Of a stretch of 35,801 nt of DNA, positions 8,321-18,700 are shown piece by piece; position 1 is the first letter of the stretch, and each line of letters starts with the position of its first letter. The DNA comes from JAGNEJ01 sp043757865 (GTDB taxonomy: Bacteria; Verrucomicrobiota; Verrucomicrobiia; Verrucomicrobiales; V1-33): positions 1 to 35,801 of the forward strand of contig JAYVOP010000019.1 in the NCBI GenBank assembly GCA_043757865.1, in the 5' to 3' direction. Made by a program: the position numbers and the translations under genes. The notes under the pieces were generated by a model that was given only the letters and a program-made list of their open reading frames with translations, did no database searches and had not been told where the DNA came from.

Positions 8321-8391
8321 GGACGTGGCCGGGCGCGCCTACGGATTTGGGGCGTTGCTCCGCGCGGGCTCAGGCCCATGCTCGGGGCTTC

Positions 8392-11300
8392 ATGCGTTTC
8401 ACTGACATCTTTATCGCTCGCCCGGTCGCCACTATTTTGGCGACTGCGGCGGTGGCGTTGGCGGGGGCGCTAGCGTATTTCCAGTTGCCGGTGGCTGCCT
8501 TGCCGCAGGTGGATTTCCCCACTATCAGCGTGTCCGCATCCTTGCCGGGGGCGAATCCAGAGACGATGGCGGCCACGGTGGCCACGCCGTTGGAACGGGC
8601 GTTAGGGCGCATTGCGGGGGTCACGGAGATGACCTCCTATTCGTCTGCGGGTAGCGCGCGGGTGACATTGCAATTTGAAATGGATCGGGACACGAACGCC
8701 GCGGCGCGGGATGTGCAGGCGGGCATCAATGCTGCGCATAGCTCTCTGCCCAGCGGGATGCCGAGCAATCCCAGCTACCGCAAATCCAACCCTGCGGACT
8801 CTCCCATCCTCATCATGGCCCTGACCTCTGAGGTGGCCACGCCGGGTGAAATGTATGATGCTGCGTCCACCATCATTGCCCAGAAAATTTCCCAAGTGGA
8901 TGGTGTGGGCAATGTGAGTGTGGGGGGCAGCTCCCTGCCCGCCGTGCGTGCGAGCATGAATCTGCCCTCCCTAACGCGTGCGGGCCTGACCATTGAGGAT
9001 GTGCGCCAGAGCGTGACCAACGCCAATGTGAATCGCCCTAAGGGTGTGATCGAAGACGCCACGCGACGCTGGCAAGTGGTGGCCAGTGACCAAATCTCCA
9101 AAGCCGCCGACTATCAAAAGGTGATCGTTAGTTATAAAAATGGCGCAGCGCTGCGGCTGGGAGATCTGGGGGAGGTGACGGACGGCGTGCAGGATCCCTT
9201 TAATTACGGCACGTCCAATGGGAAGACCTCGGTGTCGTTAATCGTCTTCCGCCAAGCCGGGGCCAACATCATTGAGGTGGTGGATAAAATCCGGTCCATG
9301 ATGCCACGCTTGAAGGCGATGACGCCTGCCAACATGGATCTATCCATCACCATGGAACGCACCGTGACCATCAAAGCGGCGGTGGCGGATGTGCAGCGTT
9401 CCCTGCTCATCGCCACGTTGCTAGTTATCCTGGTGGTCTTCGCGTTCCTGCGGCGGTTCCGCGCCACGTTGATCCCGGGGGTGGCGGTGCCGGTGTCGTT
9501 GTTAGGCACGTTCGGCATCATGTATCTCTGCGGTTATAGTCTGGATAATCTTTCCCTCATGGCGCTGACCATTTCCACGGGCTTCGTGGTGGATGATGCG
9601 GTGGTGGTGCTGGAGAACATTACCCGCCACGTGGAGGCCGGGATGCCGATCAAAGAAGCTGCGCGACGCGGCACGCGGGAAGTCACGTTTACGGTCATCT
9701 CCATGAGCATTTCCCTGGTGGCGGTGTTCATTCCGATTCTCTTCATGGGCGGGCTGTTAGGGCGGTTGTTTCGGGAGTTTGCGGTAGTGCTAACGTCCGC
9801 CATTGCGGTATCGTTGGTGGTATCACTAACGGTCACGCCGATGATGTGTGCCCGCATGTTAGGGCACAAGAATTCTGATCGCCCGCCGAACCGCCTCGCG
9901 CGGTGGTCGGACGAGGGTTTCCACTGGCTACAGCGCTTTTATGGTCAGACGTTAGGCATCGCGCTGCGGTGGCGCTGGGTGACGTTGGTGGCGTTTTTCA
10001 GCACTGGGGCGCTGGCTTGTTATCTGTATGTGGAATTGCCCAAGGGCTTCTTTCCCCAGCAGGATACGGGCATGTTGCACGGGGGGATCAATGCGGACCA
10101 GAGCATCTCCTTCCAAGCCATGCGGGATAAGGTGGAGCAGATCGCTAAGGTGGTGCAGGACGATCCGGCTGTAGCCACGGTCAATGCCAGCACGGGCGGT
10201 GGCACTTTCATGGGCGGGCCGAAGAATGGCGGCAGCGTCTTCGTGGCGCTAAAGCCTACCTCGGAGCGTGATTCCGTGGACGTCATTCTGGCCCGCTTCC
10301 GCCAGAAGCTGGGCAAAAATCCTGGCGCTGGACTCTATCTCTCGCCTGGGCAGGAACTGCGGATCGGCGGGCGCAATAGCCAGTCCCTCTATCAATACAC
10401 GCTGCAATCTAGCGACCTCACGGACCTGCGCACGTGGGAGCCGAAAGTGCGCCAAGCGATGATGGGCGTGAAGCAGATCGCAGATGTAAATAGCGATTTC
10501 CAAGACAAGGGCTCGCTGACGAAGCTGATCATTGATCGGGATGCCGCTGCGAAAGTGGGGGTGACCATGGCGGCTATTGATGCTGCGCTCAACACCGCCT
10601 TCGGCCAACGCATTGTTTCCACCATCTATGCTCCGCTGAATCAATACCGCGTGGTGCTGGAAGCCTCGCAGGCAGAAGATCCCAGCGCGTTTGAACAAGT
10701 CATGTGTCGGGGCTCGGCGGGGAATCTGATCCCGCTGAACATGCTGGCGCATTGGGAGTCTGCGCCTGCTCCGTTGTCGGTGAATCACCAAGGGCAGTTT
10801 GCCGCGAGCACGATTTCTTTCAATCTGCTGCCGGGCGTGGCGTTCAGTGAAGCGGCGGATGCGATCAAGCTCGCGGTGGCGCAACTGGGGGTGCCTGAAG
10901 GCGTGCAGTGTGCGTTTGCGGGCAGTGCCGGAGCGTTCCAAGCCTCGTTGGATAGCCAACCGTGGCTGATCCTGGCCGCGCTGTTAGTGATCTATCTGGT
11001 GCTGGGGATTCTCTATGAAAGTTTCCTCCATCCACTGACCATTTTATCCACGCTGCCATCTGCGGGCTTGGGCGCGTTGATTGCGCTTTGGGCTTTCGGC
11101 ATGGAGTTTAGTCTGATGGCTTTGATCGGCGTTTTCCTCCTCATCGGCATCGTGAAAAAGAACGCTATTATGATGATCGACTTCGCCCTGCAAGCCGAGC
11201 GGGAGCATGGACTTAGCTCGCGCGATGCCATTTTCCTGGCCTGCCAACTGCGCCTGCGGCCCATTCTTATGACGACCTGCGCAGCGCTGTTAGGCGCGCT

Positions 11301-11508
11301 GCCGCTCATGCTAGCCAGCGGCCCCGGCTCTGAACTGCGGAAGCCGCTGGGCGTGGCGGTGGTGGGCGGGCTCATCGTCAGTCAAGCACTGACGCTCTAC
11401 ACCACGCCCATCGTTTACCTGTTCCTCGACGGCCTGCGGCTGAGGTTCACGCGAAAATGGCGGCCCCTCCGGGTGGTGATCCCAGAAGTGCCTGCGACGG
11501 TGGGGTAA
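8392..11508 (+). CDS. RND multidrug efflux transporter, MdtC/AcrB type
   Basis: A 1,038-residue inner-membrane proton-driven pump of the hydrophobe/amphiphile efflux RND family. It starts with the typical MRFTDIFIARPVATILA. Helix 4 has STGFVVDDAVVVLENITRHV, with the paired aspartates that carry protons; the following MGGLLGRLFREFAVVL and VVSLTVTPMMCARML are also standard. The repeated second half includes a helix 10-11 block, GIVKKNAIMMIDFAL. QAGINAAHSSLPSGMP and the LPSAGLGALIAL loop point to the MdtB/MdtC side of the family. The periplasmic adaptor (MdtA-like), MdtB-like partner and outer-membrane channel are not adjacent, and decayed sequence lies upstream, so the operon may be truncated. 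An in-frame ATG at 8,347 adds 15 atypical residues. Confidence 0.9.
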   Translation: MRFTDIFIARPVATILATAAVALAGALAYFQLPVAALPQVDFPTISVSASLPGANPETMAATVATPLERALGRIAGVTEMTSYSSAGSARVTLQFEMDRDTNAAARDVQAGINAAHSSLPSGMPSNPSYRKSNPADSPILIMALTSEVATPGEMYDAASTIIAQKISQVDGVGNVSVGGSSLPAVRASMNLPSLTRAGLTIEDVRQSVTNANVNRPKGVIEDATRRWQVVASDQISKAADYQKVIVSYKNGAALRLGDLGEVTDGVQDPFNYGTSNGKTSVSLIVFRQAGANIIEVVDKIRSMMPRLKAMTPANMDLSITMERTVTIKAAVADVQRSLLIATLLVILVVFAFLRRFRATLIPGVAVPVSLLGTFGIMYLCGYSLDNLSLMALTISTGFVVDDAVVVLENITRHVEAGMPIKEAARRGTREVTFTVISMSISLVAVFIPILFMGGLLGRLFREFAVVLTSAIAVSLVVSLTVTPMMCARMLGHKNSDRPPNRLARWSDEGFHWLQRFYGQTLGIALRWRWVTLVAFFSTGALACYLYVELPKGFFPQQDTGMLHGGINADQSISFQAMRDKVEQIAKVVQDDPAVATVNASTGGGTFMGGPKNGGSVFVALKPTSERDSVDVILARFRQKLGKNPGAGLYLSPGQELRIGGRNSQSLYQYTLQSSDLTDLRTWEPKVRQAMMGVKQIADVNSDFQDKGSLTKLIIDRDAAAKVGVTMAAIDAALNTAFGQRIVSTIYAPLNQYRVVLEASQAEDPSAFEQVMCRGSAGNLIPLNMLAHWESAPAPLSVNHQGQFAASTISFNLLPGVAFSEAADAIKLAVAQLGVPEGVQCAFAGSAGAFQASLDSQPWLILAALLVIYLVLGILYESFLHPLTILSTLPSAGLGALIALWAFGMEFSLMALIGVFLLIGIVKKNAIMMIDFALQAEREHGLSSRDAIFLACQLRLRPILMTTCAALLGALPLMLASGPGSELRKPLGVAVVGGLIVSQALTLYTTPIVYLFLDGLRLRFTRKWRPLRVVIPEVPATVG

Positions 11509-11546
11509 GGTGAGGACGCATCAGCGACTTTGCGTGCACGCCGTTA

Positions 11547-12600
11547 GTGGTCACCTTCGTGCATGGCTGGTGGCAGAATGCCGAGCCGTGCGATGGGAAT
11601 CTAGAGATGTTTGAAAACTTCATCGCCAGCCTCCAGCAACGCGTCAATTTTACCGTGCATGGCGTGTATATCGGCTGGCGGGGCGCTCCGTGCAAGAATC
11701 CAAACTCCTGGGGCGGCTCAACGATGTGCTAGCTTGGCCGAGCTTCTTTGGGCGACGCTCCGAAACGGACCGCATTGCTCGGGTTCCCTTAACGGATGCG
11801 CTGTTGAGGCTCACGCAGACTGCCGCGTCAGCGGAATCAAGGCAAGGCGGTGGTCATCGGCCATTCCTTTGGTGGGCGGGTGGTGGAGCACGCCATGTCC
11901 CAGGCCATCGTCACCACGTCCGCGCTCAGCAGTCCTGGCCATCCCATGCAGATGCCTGCGGACCTCATCTTCCTCATCAATCAAGCCTCCGAATCCCTCA
12001 CCGCCCGGCAGTTAAAGATCGCCCTCACGAACTGGCCTAAGGACAGCGCGCCCGCCGTGGTGTCCTTGTCCTCCGAGACGGATAGCGCCAACGCCAACAT
12101 CTGGCCCATCGGGCTGCGGATCCCTAGCTTGTTTGGGGGTGGGGGAAAGATGCGCCCGTATGAAATGACGATCCATGAGAAACCCTATCATGATTCCCAA
12201 CGCACTTACTACACCAAGACCACGGGCCAAGATCCGCGTCAGATCACGCACCGCATCTGCCCTGCCCAGCCGAGCGTGGCAGAGATCAACCAACAGGGCA
12301 ACATCCTCGGCGAGGTGGTGCGCACCATCCCTCTCACCAGCGGCAACTGGGAACTCCGCAAAGCCCCGGGGAATGAAGGCGCAGACTATGATCTACAGCG
12401 ATGCTTACGGGGTGCTGAAACTGCCCAAGACCATTCTGGACGGTCATAGCGGCAATGGGTCGGAGGGAATTTTCAACCATGACATGACCGAGATTATGTC
12501 GAACCTCGTGATGTATGCGGTGCCGAAGGCGAATCAACCCACCAAGACCGCCCCGACGGCCACACAGGCAGAGCGGATCGCCCTCAGTGCAGGCAGGTAG
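11547..12600 (+). pseudogene. Alpha/beta-hydrolase-like gene broken by three frameshifts
   Basis: Three frames contribute. From 11,547 (GTG, no earlier start in this frame) the read gives VVTFVHGWWQNAEPCD and continues to YIGWRGAP. Near 11,688 it jumps to QESKLLGRLNDVLAWPSFFG, and near 11,835 it returns to AVVIGHSFGGRVVEHAMSQA. That last motif is the GxSxG nucleophile elbow of alpha/beta hydrolases, with serine in HSF; the HG in FVHGWW would be the oxyanion-hole segment. Near 12,385 it jumps again to MIYSDAYGVLKLPKTILDGH and ends with TAG at 12,598-12,600. Each break is explained by one or two missing or extra bases. The stop codon overlaps the last bases of the displaced tRNA fragment. Sequencing error is possible, but three indels in 1 kb favour real decay. 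Confidence 0.65.
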
Positions 12601-12639
12601 CCCCAGTAGGATTCGAACCTACGACCAAGGGATTATGAG
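12598..12639 (-). repeat. Displaced 3' half of a tRNA(CAT), probable prophage attachment scar
   Basis: On the minus strand this begins inside the anticodon loop (CTCATAA, anticodon CAT) and runs through a variable loop, an intact T-arm (GTAGG-TTCGAAT-CCTAC) and the acceptor strand TGGGGCT plus discriminator A. Upstream bases cannot form the 5' side of the anticodon stem, so the tRNA is only a 3' fragment. Tyrosine integrases often recombine at the anticodon loop or T-arm of tRNA genes, rebuilding the tRNA at one end and leaving such a fragment at the other. A complete tRNA with this same 3' half is expected at the far right end of the prophage. Confidence 0.65.
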
Positions 12640-12711
12640 GGGATTGCTTTGAGGTTGTGAGGCTTGATTTTACAGGTATGGAGCGCGAAATCTTGGGCGC
12701 TATACAGGATG

Positions 12712-15700
12712 CTATTTTTCCTTTTTGGCTTGGGCTTTGCCTTCTGGGGTTAGCTCCATTTGGTGGATGGAGGCTGGGAAGCTGGCGTCTTTTCTGGATT
12801 TCGCAAGAGTGTCTTTGGGGATGCCTAGGGCTTGCGCGTCGGACTCGAATTGTTGGAGGTCGGTTTGGATCTTGGACAGGGCGGTGTTGGCTTTGTCTAG
12901 GCTGGCGGTGGGATCGGTGGTGAGGGTGCGGTTTTTCGGGTCTAGATCCCGATGGAGGTTGTCGCGCACGGTGCGGATGTCCCGTTGAAAATTGTAGTAG
13001 GTGCTCTTGGTGAGGGTGTCCCAACTGCGCACGAAGCTGCGTTTGCCCATGAGGCTGGAGAGTTCTTTGTCTTGGTTCTCTTGGGCGGTTTTCTTGGCGG
13101 CTGGGGTGGCGTTCGGATCGTCAAGCACGAGTTGGGTGCGTGCGATCTTGGTGGCGCTTTTGGCGTAGCCTGGATCGGTGTAGGTTTCGGCTACGTGGTC
13201 GAGTTTGGCGAGGGTGCCTTTGACCCCATCTTCGTTGGTGAGGGCGCGGTCGAAGTGGTCACGATTGGAGTAGCCTTCGATGGCGGATTGGATCATGTTT
13301 TGTCCCACGCCGAAGTAGTCCATGACTCGTTTGACGCTGTTGATGGCGGCCGTTCCTATGTTGTCATCTACAGCATCAGTGGCGGTGGCTTTGATGATGT
13401 CCGCAAGGGCGGCTTGGGGGACGATGTAGGAGTGGTTGAAGTAGCTGACTCCGTCTTCATCTAGGCGGGTGAAGGTAAGGGATTTTCCTTTCTCGTAGTC
13501 GGCAGCGAACCACTTCATGAATTTCTTCTTTTTGTCGTCGTCAGGCGGTGAGTATCCGAAGAGCATTCCGAGGGAGGGAAGCGCGAAGGAGATTGCGGTG
13601 ATGGCGGCAACTCCGGCAAGGCGGCGGGCGGCATCGGCAATGAGGTGGGGGTTGCTTGAGCGGATGTCTTGGCTAGCGTAGCGGATGTTCCAGGCTAGGT
13701 TGCGCGGGACCTCGGCAGCGAAGGAAACGAAGCTCCCAATCAATGGCGTTAGAGACAGGGCGCGGAGGGGAGCCACCACGCGTTCGTAGGTTGGGTAGAG
13801 GTTCTTGGTGCGGTTAGCGGCCCATTGGTGCGGGTTGGCTTGTCCTGTGAGGTGGGCTAAGCGGAGCTGGTTGAGGTAGCCCAGGATCTTGAAGAATGCG
13901 TCGGGGCGGCTCTGCGTGAATTCGGCAATGACGTGGTTGACGTCGATGATTCGTTTTCCTCCTAGGGCGGCTCCGGCTGTGCTTCCGATGGCAATTCCGA
14001 TTCCTTGTCCGGCGGCTCCACCGATGCGGCCTAGGGCATTGCCGATGGCGGCTCCGTGGAGAGCACCGAGGGCGTGGTTCCCGAGTTTCTGCAGCTTAGG
14101 ATCTGCGGGGAATAATTCTAGCAGGGCAGCGGCGTTTCCTTCTTGGAAATCTCGCAGGGTGATGTTGGAGTCGAGCACTCCAGCGGCAATGAGTTCGGTG
14201 CGCAGGGCGGCGGTGGCATCGCGTAGGCCGATGGTGGTGGCGTCCACTAATTCACTTGCGCGGGCTTTTCCGCTCTGGACGGCGGCCGCGGCTTTGGCAA
14301 CGCGGTCAAATAGATGTGGTGCCCAGATGTCCCCGGCTTGGATTGCGGAAACGAAGCCTCCTAGGATGTTTGGGACTAACGACTTCGGGTTGAGCGCAAC
14401 GTTGTTGAGCTTGGCGTTGGCAGTGAGGGCTTTGAAGAGTTTCCAGGCTTTTGGGGGGACGGCGGTGGTGGCGTTCTGGAGGGCAGACCAGAGGGCTTTG
14501 GTGGTGTAGAGCCCGGCTAGGGGGCTCCAGGCGGGGTTGTCGGTGGGGAGGGCTTCGGTGAATTTTCCTCCGCGTTGGGTGGTGAAGAGTCCGGTGGCGA
14601 GTCCGATGGTGCGCATGGCGGTTAGGCTATGGTGCTTGGCGACGAACTGGGCTTGGAAGCTAGCGCTGGCTGTGAATTTGGTAATGGGGTTGGTGTGCTC
14701 TCCCATGAGGGCGCGGATTTCTGGGGCGATGTCCGCACGTTGTTGGAGGCTGGTGACGTTCTTGCGGGCGCTTGCGGAGTTGGGGACGAGGGCGTTTCCC
14801 CAGGTGTCGCGATTGAGGAGGTCGATGAAATCGGATTCGAGTTCGGAGCCTGGCTTGGGGAGTCCGTTGCGGTCGATCTGACCTTGGCGGTTGGATTTGG
14901 GTTGGGCCACGAGGTAGTTGGCGGCGGACTGCATGATGGTGCGCACGTCTTGTCCGTTGTAGGGGGATCCGGATTCGGCGGCTTTGCGCAGGTTCTCGTA
15001 GGTCCAGTTGGCGCTGGCGTCGAAAGCGGCATAGCTTCGGCGCATCCAGCTTCCTTGGTTGGAAACGATGGCGTTTTGGAGGGAGCCACTGGGCAGGGTG
15101 CGAGCGATGACCATGGAGAGGTCATCGATCATGTTGCGGCCTAGGCGGGTGGCTTCGGCAAGGGCTTCGTCGAGGGTGGATAGGGTGGCGATGGATCCGG
15201 GCGTGCCTTCGAGGGCGTTGTTGACGTGTTGGTAAATGGTAGTAATCGGCAAGCCGGATTTCTTGGCTGCTTGTTTGGCTCCGCGTTCTAGCATAGATGC
15301 GGTGCGAGCGAATGAGGCGTGGATAGCTTGGCGTTCGTTGGCGGAATTTAACGAGATTTCGTGGAAGGATTTGGGAAGCGGGGAGCCCGTGAGGAATTGG
15401 CGCAGTAGCAAGTTCTTGACCGTGAAGGGGGTTCCTTCCTGGTGTTTGACCCAGGTGGAAAATTGGATTCTCTGGCTTAGTCCGTGGGCGGTGACGGGGA
15501 TGGCGGTTCCGTTGCGGGTGGCTGCGGTGGCTTGGCGGATGAGGGCGCGGAGGTCTAGGGTGGTTTGGAGGGAGGCGCTGAAGCCTTTGAAGGCGCGGGC
15601 GTAGAGGCCCCGGAAGTAGTCCCAGATTTTGGCGACGGTGCCGCCCATTTTGGCGATCTCGGCAGGGGTGCGTTGATCGATTTGGCGGGCGAACCATTCG

Positions 15701-18700
15701 AGCTTTAGTTCCTCGTCGGTGAGTTGGGCGTAGCCGTTGGCACGGAGGTTTTCCAGCTCTGCGGTGGGGATCTGGGAGGTGAGGCGTTCCCAGGTTTTCT
15801 GGCTGGCATCATCGACTAGGATGGCGTTCATTCCGTTGTGGCCTACGCGCTCGTGGAGGATGACGCGGGCGACGGCGGCGCGTTCGGATTCTCCGGGGCG
15901 GACTTCGATTTGATCTGTGAAGATGATGGTGTGTCCAGTGAGGTTGTCGTAGAAAGCTTCGGCGTCCTGCATGTCGGCAATTTCTTCTGGGGTGAAGGAA
16001 TTTTCGTTGGCGTAGCTGGTCTGGAGTAGCTCGGTAGGGTTGGCGACGACGACGGTTTTGGTTCCGACGATTCCGGGGAGGTTGGCTTCGAGGTGTCGGA
16101 TGGCTTGGTTGACGATGGCGACGGGGGATTTGACCTTTTGGTTGAGCGGGGTGGTAGCTGCTTTGGGCTTTACGGGATCTGGCGCGGGCGCGGGTTGGGG
16201 CTGGCTGTTGGCCATGTGCTCGTAGCGTTCCAAGGTGGCACCTTTGGGACGTGAGAGGATGATGTCGATGGGGTGGGCAATCCCGTCGTGGGTGGTGACG
16301 AAATTTCTGGGGAAAGTGTCCGTGACGAGCAATCCATCCGAGTTCAACCAAGCTCCATCAAAGACGTGATCGTAGCCTTTACGACGCATGTAGTTGTTGA
16401 TTTCAGCGTCGGTGGACGCACGGCCCTGGTAATTCGGTTGGGTGATGACGAGGCGAGGGGCGGTTTCCCCTGGCAACTGAGTCCAGCCTTCGATGGCTTG
16501 TTGATCTCCGAATTTGGAGTTGATCTCGGCCATCTGGGAAATGTAGCCCCTGAGACCACCGCGTCCAGGCGCTCCGTATTGACCCGGTTTTGTGAGTTTG
16601 ATGACGCGGTTATTTGGCGCGTCTAGGTAAACATCGTGTTCCTCACCTGACGTGAGGTGAGTTCCCGCGTGGGCAGCTAGGAGTCGCGCTCCATCGATTT
16701 GAGGTAATCCAGCGCCTTCTGGAGAGGACAAACCTCGTTCCCCGTTTGAGCTGCTGCCCACTGGGCTGCTTGCTCCTCCGGCGTGGATCTGCGCGATGGA
16801 TTCAAGCGCTCTTCGAGGGTTCCGATTCGAATCCTCCCATTGTGTCCCGCGTGGATCTTGTCCAAGAGGGCTTGTTGCTCTTTGGTTGCTGGCATCTGGT
16901 AATATAGGCGCATCTGTGGTGGGCGCAACATTATTTCTTGGTTTGGCGTCTGAGCGGCGGCTAAACTGGAGGCGGTCTTGTTTCCCGGCACGTTGGGCCA
17001 CGTCCAGCATGGTGCGTGGGGCGTTGGGGTGGGCAAGGGCGGCTTCGGTGGTGTGTTCTTGGGCGCGGCGGGTGAGGGCGGACTCACGGGTTTCGGTGAT
17101 GACGGTATCGGTGTCGGTGGCGAGCTTGGTGAGGGCGGCTAGCTGGGCGGGGGCGGTGGCTTCATCCGCTTCTACACTAAGCACGGGGGCACCGTGTTGG
17201 TTGAGGATGGTGATGGCGCGGTCCGGTGCGGCGGGGCGGTCCTCGGTGGCGTAGCCTAGGAGGGTTCCCAGCTTGTTTTCGGAGATGGTTTGTTTGACGG
17301 TTTCCTCATCGACCAGGGCGGAATTGTAGAGCAAGGCACCGTCTGGGGTGTCGATGGCTTTGATCTCTGGGGCGGGGACGGCGTGACCTTCATCATCGAG
17401 GGCGGGTTGGCTCAGCAGGCTGGCGGGGACTTGGGAAACGGTGAATCCTGGGAGCAGGGTGGCAGCGCGCTTTCCTTCTACGGTGAGCTGGTGTTGGCGC
17501 GCAACACTGGAGAGGGCTTCCGGGGTGGGGTTGGCAGGGTCGTTGGTGGTGGCTCCCTGGGCGGTGTGGAAGGCGTGGACTTCAGCGGTTAGTGCGTCCA
17601 GCTTGGCTTGCTCTTCAGCAGTGCGCTGGACATTGACGTGGGCGGGGAATCCGGGGTTGGATAATGGAACGCCTTGCTCTGGGATCTTCCATTGATCTAA
17701 CTTGGATTGCTTCCACGCATCAAAGATGTTGCTAGCTTTGTTAGCAAGGTATTGTTTAGCAGGCGCGGAAACGTGACCAGCCCCACTCATGGCAAGCCCT
17801 GCAAGCCCACCCGCGCCCATGGCGGTGAGGGTTCCGTCCAGGGCTGCGTTGTTGGCTCCTAGGGTGGCGTTGTCCAGGAGGTTCTCAGCCACCTGGGCGG
17901 GCAGTTCTTCCAGGGCTTCTTTCCCCCCGGATTTTGCACTGTTTTTTACGATAGCTTTGAAGCCTCCTTTGAAGCCTTGAGAGACGGCGTGTCCCACGGT
18001 GGGGAACAGGAGTTCTGAGCCTCCTTCGATGACTCCGGTGGCGACGGCATTGGCGAGGGCGTGCTGTCGCATCTTGGCCGCACGGGCGGGGTCGGTGGCT
18101 TCGATGGAGTTGGCTTCCTGGAGGTTCTGGGCGTATTTATTCCCCCCAGCAGAGACGGACATAGGGGCGGTGGCAGCGGCTTCCCAGGCGAGGCTTCCGG
18201 CTTTGAGTCCGGCAGAGGTAGCCCCGGCACCACCTAGGAGAACGAGGGCCATCTGGGGGATGTTCTCCTCAGCTCCGATGAGGATGTCATTCCACAGGCC
18301 ACCGTTAAATTTCTTGTTTGTGGAGGCGGTGGAGCTGGCGTGGAGGGCTTCCAGGGACGGGAGGTTGTAGCCTGCGGCACGGGATTCTTCGATAGCGGCC
18401 ATGCGATCCTGGTGGGTGGCTTGGTCGTAGTCGAACTTTCCAAAGAATTCAGACATGTGCAGGGCGGCGGGCCCCATGGCCCGGTTGATTCCGGCTAGGG
18501 TTTGGAGTCCACCCCAGCCCACGCGGTCCCAGAAGCTGTCATCTCCGATGGCGGATTTGAGCTTGGGGTTGGCTTTGGCCTGGGCAATGATTTTTTCGTG
18601 GGCAAGGTAGGCGACGCCACCTTCTTGGAGGGCTTGGATGCGTTGCTCTGCGGATTTTTGGAGGGTGGCATCCGCATCCATTTGCATGGTGGCGGAGGGA

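Noticed and set aside
12655..12711. Imperfect hairpin (AGCGC/GCGCT with flanking GTAT/ATAC) after the last phage gene, as a late-operon terminator
   Set aside because: The stem is bulged and no T-tract follows on the minus strand; I could not support a terminator there.
15122..15697. Long alternative ORF within the giant gene
   Set aside because: Composition is almost wholly Pro/Arg/His, a codon-shadow pattern, unlike the segment at 16,677-16,895.
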